Assembly (NCBI GenBank): GCA_017427775.1
Contig: JAFRSD010000015.1
Span: 62,001-126,000 of the forward strand
DNA from: Lachnospiraceae bacterium
GTDB lineage: Bacteria > Bacillota > Clostridia > Lachnospirales > Lachnospiraceae
Direction: 5' to 3'
Length of the DNA stretch: 64,000 bases
Shown here: piece by piece, positions 37,333 through 45,204 of the stretch
Position numbering within the stretch: the stretch's first letter is position 1
How the letters are laid out: each line of letters begins with the position of its first letter
Notes under the pieces: generated by a model
Database searches by the model: none
The model's input: the letters and a program-made list of their open reading frames with translations, nothing else
What the model was told of the DNA's origin: nothing
Position numbers and translations under genes: made by a program

Positions 37333-38508
37333 TTATTTCGTGGTCTTGGCCTCCGTCACTTTGCCGGATGCATCGTAGTATACGGTAACGGAATATCCGT
37401 AGGTATCGGTAAAGGTCATCGACTCACCCGGAACCTCATGCGTGAGGAATCCGCTCCAGTCTTTCTTCAGCGCGTTAACATCATATCCGACAAGATAGAT
37501 GTTAGCCATCTCATACGGAAGCGCCGCTGCTTCAAAGATGTTCGGCCTATCCACAGAGTATTCGGGGTTGCTGTTGTAAGTATCTCCCTTTACATAAACG
37601 TCTTTCCTTCCGTCCCGGATAAATGTCATCTCAAGGTCTCCCTTATTGTTGAGATCCCAGAACGTCCATGTCGGAATCGGTCCTTCGACACCAAGCATAT
37701 CTACCAGAACATAATGACCCGTTTTCGGTGCGGGAACGATCTTCTCAATCTTACACGACGGCAGCCACTCCGACCCATAGGTATTAAAGCTTGCATAGAA
37801 GTAATCGTTCTTGCCTTCATATCCGATCAGCACAAAATCATAACCCTTGGACCAGACTCCGTGATAATACGTAAAGAAGGACAGCGCATCCTCCGATGCT
37901 CTCGGCGTTCTCTCGGTCTTCTCGAAATGTCTCGTCATACCGTGATTGATCTGCAGATTAAAATCAGAGGCGCTTACTTCCGAAAGCGAGAAGATAAAAT
38001 CCTGATCCGCTGCAACATGAGAAACGGTAAAGGTTGCCTTTCTCGCGTCAACATCCACATCGCTGCTGATAACCTTCATTACGGAAGCGGACGTGTCATC
38101 CTGATGCAGCCCGACACTGTCGTCATACCAGGAACCGCATACTACCTCAACGCTGCTGCGATCCTCACCCGGGCGGATCGTGATTGCAATATCATCATTG
38201 CTGTACCAGTTTCCGAAAAGATTCTCCAACTCTTTCGCATGTCCGGACAATGCGGGTGTCGGGCTCGGTGTCGGCTCTTCAGTGGGCGTCGGCTCCGGAG
38301 TTACCGGCTGGGTAGGCTCGTCGGTCGGAGTCGGTTCCGGTGTCGGCTCTTCGGTCGGAGTCGGCTCCTCCGTAGGCGTAACCGTTGTCTTTCCGTCACG
38401 CGTCTTGCCCGCCTTCGGATCCTCTTCCTTGTCTCCGCATGCTGTAAGGCATCCGATCAGACAGATCATTACGAGCAGTGCAATCATCCATTTTCCCAAT
38501 CGTTTCAT
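37333..38508 (-). CDS. Lipoprotein with Thr/Pro/Glu-repeat linker, unknown function
   Basis: About 391 residues. A lipoprotein signal peptide ends in LTAC, with the Cys near residue 24 from the chosen start. A low-complexity spacer of roughly 45 residues built from EEPTPTP-like units follows, then a globular domain of about 290 residues with no recognised motif. The spacer probably carries the domain across the wall. The start at 38508 is preferred because GGAGGG lies at good spacing; the adjacent ATG at 38511 is also possible. Its partner may be the nucleotidase encoded 18 bases downstream. The family was not recognised. Confidence 0.75.
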   Translation of the reverse strand: MKRLGKWMIALLVMICLIGCLTACGDKEEDPKAGKTRDGKTTVTPTEEPTPTEEPTPEPTPTDEPTQPVTPEPTPTEEPTPSPTPALSGHAKELENLFGNWYSNDDIAITIRPGEDRSSVEVVCGSWYDDSVGLHQDDTSASVMKVISSDVDVDARKATFTVSHVAADQDFIFSLSEVSASDFNLQINHGMTRHFEKTERTPRASEDALSFFTYYHGVWSKGYDFVLIGYEGKNDYFYASFNTYGSEWLPSCKIEKIVPAPKTGHYVLVDMLGVEGPIPTWTFWDLNNKGDLEMTFIRDGRKDVYVKGDTYNSNPEYSVDRPNIFEAAALPYEMANIYLVGYDVNALKKDWSGFLTHEVPGESMTFTDTYGYSVTVYYDASGKVTEAKTTK

Positions 38509-38593
38509 CATATCCCTCCAAATACTCACGGCATTGCCGCTTAACTTATTTCATCCGGCAGCGGGAATCCCTCAACCCGTCAGCCGGCCGGTC

Positions 38594-39730
38594 TTACTCT
38601 TCAAACAGCAAGTCGCGAAGTCTCGGATGAATCTCGCCGTATGCCGGGCCGAAGCTTCTCACATGCATGGAAAATACAAGCGAAGTCTTCGTTTCGGGCG
38701 ACATGATCGTGCAGCTTCCCGCCGCGCCGTCCCAGCCGAACACGCCGGCCTTTGCCGGAGACCCGATGACCTCGGGATGCATCAATACCTGCATGCCGAC
38801 GCCGTAGCCGTATCCGTAGCGTCCCATGTTCTGCTCGATCTCCTTATGTCCCTGCTCTGTGAGCAGGTCGGTACGGATTGTCTCGATGGACTCCTCCTTT
38901 AATACGCGGTAACCGTTCTTCGCGACACCGCCGCACGCAAGCGCATCCGCAAGGATCGCGTAATCTTCGGTACAGCTCACGAGACCCGCGCCGCCGCTTT
39001 CATATGCGTCACTCAGGCGGTAATTGCAGTCGTTCTCCATCGGAACGATCTCTTCATTCTCCCAGGTAAACTGCTGCGCCAGATCCTTCTCCTGTCCCTC
39101 CTCCATAAAGAAGCGCGTGCGGTTCATGCCGAGCGGTTTCCAGATATGCTCCGCAAGATATTCGGAGAATTTCATGCCGGACACAACCTCGATGACCGCG
39201 CCGATGACATCATGGCTCAGGCTGTACAGGTAGTGGTCACCCGGATGGAACAGCAAAGGCGTAAGCGGGAATCCGTCAACAATCTGCCGCGTCGTAGCCT
39301 CCGGTCCGTATGTGCGCCGCGCCTGCGAAATGCCGGGCCTGTCGAGATTATAATCGAGTCCGGACTGCATCGAAACGAGATGCCAGATCTGCATCGGCCG
39401 CTTTGCCGGAACGATTCTGATCGTTTCCTCAAACTTCTCCTCGACGAAAATCTTCTCATACGCCGGCAGATACTTCGCCACCTCGTCCTGCAGCGAGATC
39501 TTCCCCTGCTCCACGAGCTGCATCAAAGCAACCATCGTCTGAATCTTCGTCATTGAGAACACAAGGTACTGTGCCTTCTCGTCCACCGGTTTTTTATGCT
39601 CCGTGTCGGTCGTTCCGGTCATATGGCGGTACACCTGCTCATGGTCCTTCATGATGATAACGTCAACGGACGGCAGGCCGTACTTCTCCGGCAGGCTGTC
39701 CAGATACTTTGTGATCTTTTTGAAATTCAT
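38594..39730 (-). CDS. Beta-lactamase-fold serine hydrolase (class C-like esterase family)
   Basis: A 378-residue protein without signal peptide. The nucleophile motif is S59-M-T-K62 in VFSMTKIQ, the tyrosine motif is Y169-S-L followed by SHDVIG (a YSL variant of YxN typical of esterase-like members), and the third element is FGWDGAAGS. This set marks the serine beta-lactamase/penicillin-binding protein superfamily (Pfam beta-lactamase). Lack of export makes an antibiotic-resistance role unlikely; esterase or peptidase activity is more plausible. RBS AGGAGG precedes the ATG. A tandem repeat lies in its leader. Confidence 0.85.
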   Translation of the reverse strand: MNFKKITKYLDSLPEKYGLPSVDVIIMKDHEQVYRHMTGTTDTEHKKPVDEKAQYLVFSMTKIQTMVALMQLVEQGKISLQDEVAKYLPAYEKIFVEEKFEETIRIVPAKRPMQIWHLVSMQSGLDYNLDRPGISQARRTYGPEATTRQIVDGFPLTPLLFHPGDHYLYSLSHDVIGAVIEVVSGMKFSEYLAEHIWKPLGMNRTRFFMEEGQEKDLAQQFTWENEEIVPMENDCNYRLSDAYESGGAGLVSCTEDYAILADALACGGVAKNGYRVLKEESIETIRTDLLTEQGHKEIEQNMGRYGYGYGVGMQVLMHPEVIGSPAKAGVFGWDGAAGSCTIMSPETKTSLVFSMHVRSFGPAYGEIHPRLRDLLFEE

Positions 39731-39746
39731 ACATCCTCCTGACTTA

Positions 39747-39812
39747 CGTTCGCGGATCCCGCTCCGCGGCTTTCTTATACGTCCGCGGATCCCGCTCCGC
39801 GTTTTCTCTTAT
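39747..39812. repeat. Two tandem copies of a 33-bp hairpin unit
   Basis: The units 39747-39779 and 39780-39812 share the core CGCGGATCCCGCTCCGCG, itself a 6-bp stem (CGCGGA/TCCGCG), followed by a T-rich tail. The second copy overlaps the stop codon of the phosphopantetheinyl transferase gene. They fill most of the 78-base gap before the serine hydrolase gene. Confidence 0.85.
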
Positions 39813-40573
39813 CCTCTTTTTACGCATATAAAACAGGCATAGCCGCTTACTTCCGCCGGGCTTAGGATCTCGAACATTCCTTTCTCCGCCGTAACCGTCA
39901 CCGCCGGCTTACCGTTCTTTCCGATCACGGAAAATGTGTCCATCTCCCGTTCAATCCCCGTACCGGCCGCTTTCAGAAAACTTTCCTTACGCGCCCACAC
40001 TTCCGTGAAGCGCGCATCCCGTTCCCCGCCTTCCGCAGCGAACACATACTCCTGCTCCGCCTGGGCAAATGCCTTCCGCACGATACGTTCCCGTACCTGT
40101 CCGTGTTTCTCGATATCGCATCCGATTTCCGCATCGGAGCACACGAGCATCACCTTTGTGCCCGAGTGGGAAATGTTATAGTGAAAGTCAGGATAACGTT
40201 TCAAATACGGCTTTCCGTGCGCGCCGCTGCCCGTTTCCAGGTCTTCGGGAGACGGGAACCCGGCCGTATCCAGCGAAACAAACCCGACCTCGGTAAGAAG
40301 AATCTCCGTGCCGGCATCCGGCCGTGTGTTCGTCAGGAAGTCTTCGTTTCGTACGCTCTTTCCAAGGTTCGCGGCATTCCCGCCGCTTTCCCGTTTCAAC
40401 TCCTCGGAAAGTGCCAGGGAAAGTAACACTCCCGCGCCGATTCCGAGAAGGCGGTCCTTCTCTCTTTTATATCGCGTGACGCGTTCCTTCCGTTCCGCGC
40501 CGAGACACAGAAAGAGTCTCTCCGCCGCGGCACTGTCGATTGTTCCGATATCGCCTATATATACTCTGATCAT
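39809..40573 (-). CDS. 4'-phosphopantetheinyl transferase (Sfp type)
   Basis: It transfers phosphopantetheine from CoA to a carrier-protein serine. The Sfp-type signatures are present: FHYNISHSG, the Mg-binding IGCDIEKHG, and WARKESFLKAAGTGI. The protein (254 residues) also has an N-terminal half of the kind found in Sfp rather than the short AcpS form. The start at 40573 opens MIRVYIGD, 7 bases after the Nudix gene stop. No polyketide or peptide synthetase cluster is in the window, so the carrier substrate is unknown; fatty-acid ACP is possible. Confidence 0.88.
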   Translation of the reverse strand: MIRVYIGDIGTIDSAAAERLFLCLGAERKERVTRYKREKDRLLGIGAGVLLSLALSEELKRESGGNAANLGKSVRNEDFLTNTRPDAGTEILLTEVGFVSLDTAGFPSPEDLETGSGAHGKPYLKRYPDFHYNISHSGTKVMLVCSDAEIGCDIEKHGQVRERIVRKAFAQAEQEYVFAAEGGERDARFTEVWARKESFLKAAGTGIEREMDTFSVIGKNGKPAVTVTAEKGMFEILSPAEVSGYACFICVKRG

Positions 40574-40580
40574 GAAATCC

Positions 40581-41138
40581 TCAGACGATCCGTCCCGTCG
40601 CGCGCAGATAGAATAACAGGGCCGCGCCCATGAACGAATGCATGTATTCACCGGTCCCGAACTTCGTAAGGACCTCATCTACCGGAACGAGCACGCTGTG
40701 AAGCACCTCGTCCTCATCCGGATGAAGCTCTCCTGTCGGAGTCACATCTTCGGCTAGACAGATGTGTAGCTCGCTCTCCTTTTCAAACACCGCGGGATTC
40801 GGATTCACGATGCCGATCAGCGTAACCCGGCCGGCACGAAAACCGCTCTCTTCCTCAAGTTCTCTCGCGGCAGCCTCCGTGGGGTTCTCTCCCTCGTCCA
40901 CGATCCCGCCGGGAAATTCCGCCGTAATCATGTCGCTTCCGTGACGCCACTGCCTTACCATGACGAACTGTCCTTCATAGACGGCAACGCAGCATACACA
41001 GCGACACCCCTGAATGGAATAGTATTCGCCCTTCGGTCCCGCGGCGGCCGTCTGCTGCTTCGCTTCTACCGAAAAAACAGGTGTTTTCAGAATGGTTCGG
41101 ACCGATTCGGTAGTCCAGGATAAATCCGTCTCTTTCAT
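40581..41138 (-). CDS. Nudix hydrolase, ADP-ribose pyrophosphatase-like
   Basis: 185 residues from the ATG at 41138. The Nudix box is complete (GGIVDEG, then E, then AARELEEESG), preceded by the FPGG strand typical of ADP-ribose pyrophosphatases, with MVRQWRHGSDMITAEFP upstream. Such enzymes hydrolyse ADP-ribose or other NDP-X compounds. It has a strong promoter and is followed closely by the phosphopantetheinyl transferase and then the serine hydrolase. The GGGAGG site is 12 bases from the ATG, somewhat long. Confidence 0.88.
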   Translation of the reverse strand: MKETDLSWTTESVRTILKTPVFSVEAKQQTAAAGPKGEYYSIQGCRCVCCVAVYEGQFVMVRQWRHGSDMITAEFPGGIVDEGENPTEAAARELEEESGFRAGRVTLIGIVNPNPAVFEKESELHICLAEDVTPTGELHPDEDEVLHSVLVPVDEVLTKFGTGEYMHSFMGAALLFYLRATGRIV

Positions 41139-41169
41139 GTGCCTGTATGCCTCCCCTGTAATACCCTTT

Positions 41170-41198
41170 ATTATACCAACCGAGATCCTGTTTTGCAA
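41170..41198 (-). promoter_or_regulatory. Sigma-A promoter of the Nudix gene
   Basis: -35 TTGCAA (41198-41193), 17-bp spacer, perfect -10 TATAAT (41175-41170). Confidence 0.85.
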
Positions 41199-41255
41199 CA
41201 GAAGACCGTTTCCATTTGCCTAAAAAACGGGATCTTCTTTCCCGGTCGAAAAGGC

Positions 41256-41284
41256 TTGACCGAAGTTGTTTTCTCCTCTATACT
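41256..41284 (+). promoter_or_regulatory. Sigma-A promoter of the flavodiiron gene
   Basis: -35 TTGACC (41256-41261), 17-bp spacer, -10 TATACT (41279-41284), 32 bases before the ATG. Confidence 0.85.
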
Positions 41285-41316
41285 GGAATAATAAATACAA
41301 TATCAGGAGGTTCGTT

Positions 41317-43176
41317 ATGCATTGTACCAGAAAGATCGCCGATGACCTGTACTGGGTAGGCGGAAACGACCGCCGGCTTGCCATGTTCGAAGGCGTATAT
41401 TCCGTGCCGGACGGCGTTTCCTACAACTCCTATCTTCTGCTTGACGAGATGACGGTGCTGTTTGATACGGTAGACCGTGCTGTCGATAAAGCATTCTTTG
41501 AAAACCTCGCGTATGTTCTGAACGGCCGCGATCTCGATTTCGTAGTCGTATCCCACATGGAACCCGACCACAGCGCGACGCTTCGCGAGCTGCTTCTGCG
41601 CTACCCCGACTGTGTTGTCGTATGCAACACGAAGAGCCATGAGATGATGGTCCGTTTCGGCTATGTAGGCGAGAACCGCAAGCCTTACCTTGTGAAGGAA
41701 GGCGACGTGATGCGTACGGGACGCCACGAATTCACATTTGTCATGGCACCGATGGTTCACTGGCCCGAGGTTATGATGACCTACGATAAGTCGACCGGCA
41801 CGCTTTTCACCGCCGACGCGTTCGGTACGTTCGGTGCGCTGAACGGCAATCTTTTCGCCGACGAAGTGGATTTCTTCCGCGACTACCTCGATGAGGCCCG
41901 CCGCTACTATACGAATATCGTCGGCAAATACGGCGCGCAGGTGCAGGCCGTCCTCAAAAAAGCCGCAACACTCGATATCAAGATGCTCTGCCCGCTGCAC
42001 GGTTTCGTATGGCGCCGCAACCTCGGCGACTATATCGAATATTACGACAAATGGAGCCGCTACGATCCCGAAGAAACCGGCGTCATGATCGCCTACGCTT
42101 CGGTATACGGAAACACGGAAAATGCAGCCGAGATCCTTGCCGTGAAGCTTCGCGAACGCGGTGCCAAGGTTACGATGTTCGACGTGTCGGTTAAGCCGGC
42201 GTCGGAAATCGTCGCCGCAGCGTTCCGCTACAGCCACCTCGTATTTGCCTCCACGACTTACAACGCGGAAATCTTCGTCCGCATGGAGGAGGCGCTTCGC
42301 GACCTCGTTGCGCACAACATCCGCAAGCGCACGGTTGCCTTCCTTGAGAACGGCACCTGGGCTGCCCAGAGCGGCCGCAAGATGCGCGCCCTCTTCGAGG
42401 AATGCAAGGACATGTCCTTCATTGAACCGGTTGTCTCCCTGAAGAGTTCCCTTGCCGCATCGCAGCTTACGGAACTTGACGCGCTCGCCGATTCCATCCT
42501 TGCAACGTTCCCGGTTACCGAGACCGTCCCGGATGTTTCCGCACCGAGTGTGACCGGCTCCACAGATCCTACCGCTCTCTTCAAACTGAGCTACGGTCTG
42601 TTCGTGATCTCGACCCGCGAGGGCGGTCGCGACAACGGCTGTATCACCAATACGACCATGCAGGCCGCATCCGGACCGAACCGCCTCGTGATCGCGGTCA
42701 ACAAGCAGAATTACACCCACGACCTGATCGTCCGCACGGGCACCTTCAACGTATCCGTTCTGACGCAGTCCGCGGAGTTTGACCTGTTCAAGCGCTTCGG
42801 TTTTGCAAGCGGCCGGGACACGGACAAATTCGCCGGTTTCGACGGCATCAAGCGTACCGCCAACGGACTGCTCGCAATCACCGAAAGCACTAACGCGGTA
42901 TTCAGCTGCAAAGTGATTTCCGTAACGGACTGCGGTTCCCACAGTTTATTCCTCGCCGACATCACGGAAAGCGAAGTGCTCTCGAACGAGCCTTCCGTAA
43001 CGTACGAATACTACTTCGCGCATATCAAGCCGAAGCCCGTAAAGAGCGATACCCCGACCACCAAATGGGTATGCAAGATCTGCGGTTACGAGTACGAGGG
43101 CGAAGAGCTTCCGCCGGATTTCATCTGCCCGCTCTGTAAGCATGGCGCGGATGATTTCGAGAAGGTTGTCGGATAG
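41317..43176 (+). CDS. Flavodiiron protein fused to flavin reductase and rubredoxin
   Basis: A 619-residue oxygen or nitric oxide reductase of anaerobes, cytoplasmic. Residues 1-250 form the metallo-beta-lactamase-like diiron domain with ligands His80, Glu82, Asp84, His85, His148, Asp167 and His228. About 255-395 is an FMN flavodoxin domain (SVYGNTENAAE). About 410-565 is a flavin-reductase split-barrel domain (YGLFVISTREGG, NGCITNTTMQAASG). The last 45 residues are a rubredoxin with two Cys-x-x-Cys-Gly-type pairs (CKICGYEYEG and CPLCKHG). All electron-transfer parts are in one chain. The ATG at 41317 follows AGGAGG. It stands alone with its own promoter and a shared terminator. Confidence 0.95.
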   Translation: MHCTRKIADDLYWVGGNDRRLAMFEGVYSVPDGVSYNSYLLLDEMTVLFDTVDRAVDKAFFENLAYVLNGRDLDFVVVSHMEPDHSATLRELLLRYPDCVVVCNTKSHEMMVRFGYVGENRKPYLVKEGDVMRTGRHEFTFVMAPMVHWPEVMMTYDKSTGTLFTADAFGTFGALNGNLFADEVDFFRDYLDEARRYYTNIVGKYGAQVQAVLKKAATLDIKMLCPLHGFVWRRNLGDYIEYYDKWSRYDPEETGVMIAYASVYGNTENAAEILAVKLRERGAKVTMFDVSVKPASEIVAAAFRYSHLVFASTTYNAEIFVRMEEALRDLVAHNIRKRTVAFLENGTWAAQSGRKMRALFEECKDMSFIEPVVSLKSSLAASQLTELDALADSILATFPVTETVPDVSAPSVTGSTDPTALFKLSYGLFVISTREGGRDNGCITNTTMQAASGPNRLVIAVNKQNYTHDLIVRTGTFNVSVLTQSAEFDLFKRFGFASGRDTDKFAGFDGIKRTANGLLAITESTNAVFSCKVISVTDCGSHSLFLADITESEVLSNEPSVTYEYYFAHIKPKPVKSDTPTTKWVCKICGYEYEGEELPPDFICPLCKHGADDFEKVVG

Positions 43177-43271
43177 CCTCCATCTGCTAACCAATTGACT
43201 GCGGGCAGCTGCTCCGACTGTTCTGAAACCGGACAGACGATTGTTACGGCAATCCGTGAAGTACAAAAAAT

Positions 43272-43300
43272 AAGGCGTTATCCGATGCGGATAGCGCCTT
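43272..43300. terminator. Bidirectional terminator between convergent genes
   Basis: 13-bp stem with one wobble or mismatch (43272-43284 and 43288-43300); T-rich on both sides (TTTTCTGTTTCTT on the plus strand, ATTTTTTG on the minus strand). Confidence 0.9.
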
Positions 43301-43342
43301 TTCTGTTTCTTCGGTTGTTATTCCTTACGACCTTGCGCAGTC

Positions 43343-44506
43343 TTATTTGACTTCGGTGTAATTAATCAGGAACCATATTTCGTCCGCGTACTCCAATGCT
43401 TTTTTGCTGACGGTGAGTTCCTCGTAGACATATGTCTCTTTTGTGAAAACGCCATGCTCTCCGATTATCGAATGCGTAACCATCTCCCCGCGCTCATCAA
43501 ATTCATACCGCTCCTGCGCGGTATCCGGAGTGCCGCTTACCCACACACGCTGGCGGTGCTGCTCGTCATATGTTGCCGTGCCTTTTTTAACGGATACGCC
43601 GACACTCGCGATCTGCTTATCGATGATGATCGGGCTGATCAGATTACCGTTCTCATCGTAAGTACACGGAATGGTCGTCTCTTTTCCCGTTCTTTTATCA
43701 ATCTCCTGTATCTCGGTATACCGGTTGTCCGATCCCCGATTGAAATTCGTCTGGGAAGTTTCCAGTCTTTTCCCTTTTTGGTCGTCCTCCCCGTCATAGA
43801 ACCAGTTGGCATAGAGAATCGATCTGGGCATTCCGTCATCGTAATAGTAGTACGAGATGACATCCGTCGTCCTGTAACCCCTGCCAACCATTACCAAATG
43901 CGCCACATTGGTTAAATGTCCCGCATCATCATAATGGTAGGTTCGATACTCGTTCTCTATGGTGCCATCATCTTCATATACGCTGTAACGGATCAACCGC
44001 CGCACGCCGTTCAGGGCATATTTCTTCGCCCACACTTTCCTCCCGCCTGCATTATACTTCATGCAGACGGCAACCGGTCCGCCTTCACTGCCGTCCGAGT
44101 AGTCCATGTAAACATACTTGTATTCGTCAGCCGGACTTCCGTCCTCTTCATATTCGGTAACGGAGGAAAGGCGGCCCTCTTCGTTGTAACGAACTTCCCC
44201 ATGCCCGCAGCCATTTCCGTCATCATCATAGTACATCACTTTCACCAGTCTGCCGAAATCATCATACTCGGTCACAACACTGTCAAAGGTCTTTCCGTTC
44301 AGTTCCTCACAAACTTTTGTAATGCGGTATACCGTAGCGGTTTCCATCACCCGCCGCTTGCCTGCCTCCGGCCGTTTTTCTCTCTTCGGGGCAAATATGA
44401 CCGCCAGCAGCCCGATCCACATCGCAAATGCTACCGCAACAATGCCAAGCACGATCTTCGCCCGCTTCGGGATACTTTGCTTCTTCTTTCTTTTCTTACC
44501 GCTCAC
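43343..44506 (-). CDS. Membrane-anchored YD-repeat-like protein
   Basis: About 387 residues: a very basic N-terminus (KKRKKKQ), one membrane helix, and an extracytoplasmic region made of degenerate YD/RHS-type strands such as VTEYDDFGRLVKV, VRYNEEGRLSSV and YHYDDAGHLTNV. These build beta-rich shells in RHS proteins, but no core or toxin domain is present. The GTG at 44506 is preferred because GGAGGAG lies just upstream; the ATG at 44533 has no usable site. It follows the response regulator gene closely and may share its operon, which hints at an envelope role. Function is unknown. Confidence 0.7.
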   Translation of the reverse strand: MSGKKRKKKQSIPKRAKIVLGIVAVAFAMWIGLLAVIFAPKREKRPEAGKRRVMETATVYRITKVCEELNGKTFDSVVTEYDDFGRLVKVMYYDDDGNGCGHGEVRYNEEGRLSSVTEYEEDGSPADEYKYVYMDYSDGSEGGPVAVCMKYNAGGRKVWAKKYALNGVRRLIRYSVYEDDGTIENEYRTYHYDDAGHLTNVAHLVMVGRGYRTTDVISYYYYDDGMPRSILYANWFYDGEDDQKGKRLETSQTNFNRGSDNRYTEIQEIDKRTGKETTIPCTYDENGNLISPIIIDKQIASVGVSVKKGTATYDEQHRQRVWVSGTPDTAQERYEFDERGEMVTHSIIGEHGVFTKETYVYEELTVSKKALEYADEIWFLINYTEVK

Positions 44507-44561
44507 AGCATCTCCTCCAAACCCGTCAGACATCTCCGCATCCGTAATCGGAGTGCATTCT

Positions 44562-45194
44562 CTATCCTTTCAGTGCCACAACCAGCTTCACGCGGTCATG
44601 GATCCCGGTCTTATCATAGATTGCGGAAATGTAATTCTTGACTGTCCCTTCCGAGATATAGAGCCGGTCCGCAATCTGGCGGTTCGTGAGGCCTTCCGCT
44701 AACAACGAAGCAATCTCCCGCTCCCGCTCGGTAAGTTCTCCGTACGCCTGCTCTTCCGACACATTTTCCTTGGTTGTACTATGTACTACAAGCGTAGTAA
44801 GGCGCTGCATGACCTTCGGATCAAGAACGCTAATGCCGCCCATGATCTGGCGGATGGCACCGAGAATTGCATCCTTGCCGCTGTCCTTCAACAGATACCC
44901 GTCCGCTCCGCCGCTGATGGCATTCGTGATGTTCGCGTCATCGTAAAATGTCGTCAGCACGAGAATCCTGGTCTGCGGGTAGAGCTTCTTCATGTGTCCG
45001 ATCAGCTCAATCCCGCCCATGCCCTTCATATTAAGATCGACAAGTGCGATGTCACAGGACACTTTTGTAAGAATCTCCAGCGCCTCGTTCCCGTCATGCG
45101 CCTTGCCGACGATTTCCATATCATTTAACGAAAGGATGATCTCAAGACTGTCAAGAAGCATCGTTTCGTCATCCACCAATAAAACCCGGAACAT
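44562..45194 (-). CDS. LuxR/NarL-type response regulator
   Basis: Two domains in 210 residues. The receiver has acidic DDE near residue 8, phospho-acceptor Asp53 in ALVDLN, the switch Thr in LTTFYDD and Lys in LLKDSG. The C-terminal LuxR helix-turn-helix includes LTEREREIASLLAEG and ISEGTVKNYIS. The ATG at 45194 is 6 bases after GGAGG. It lies 10 bases after the histidine kinase gene. Its likely targets are the palindromes at 49698-49743 before the exporter; this is inference. Confidence 0.93.
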   Translation of the reverse strand: MFRVLLVDDETMLLDSLEIILSLNDMEIVGKAHDGNEALEILTKVSCDIALVDLNMKGMGGIELIGHMKKLYPQTRILVLTTFYDDANITNAISGGADGYLLKDSGKDAILGAIRQIMGGISVLDPKVMQRLTTLVVHSTTKENVSEEQAYGELTEREREIASLLAEGLTNRQIADRLYISEGTVKNYISAIYDKTGIHDRVKLVVALKG

Positions 45195-45204
45195 TTCCAA
45201 CCTC

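Noticed and set aside
38250..38400. Short direct DNA repeats that could suggest a CRISPR or tandem-repeat locus
   Set aside because: They are the coding repeats of the Thr/Pro/Glu linker of the lipoprotein, with imperfect units and no spacers.
38594..39730. Antibiotic-resistance beta-lactamase
   Set aside because: The SxxK/YSL/GWDG set fits the esterase-like branch and there is no signal peptide, so resistance is unlikely.
41278..42942. A 554-codon open frame antisense to the flavodiiron gene
   Set aside because: The plus strand encodes an unmistakable flavodiiron fusion. The antisense product is low-complexity in style and has no motif; it arises from codon bias.
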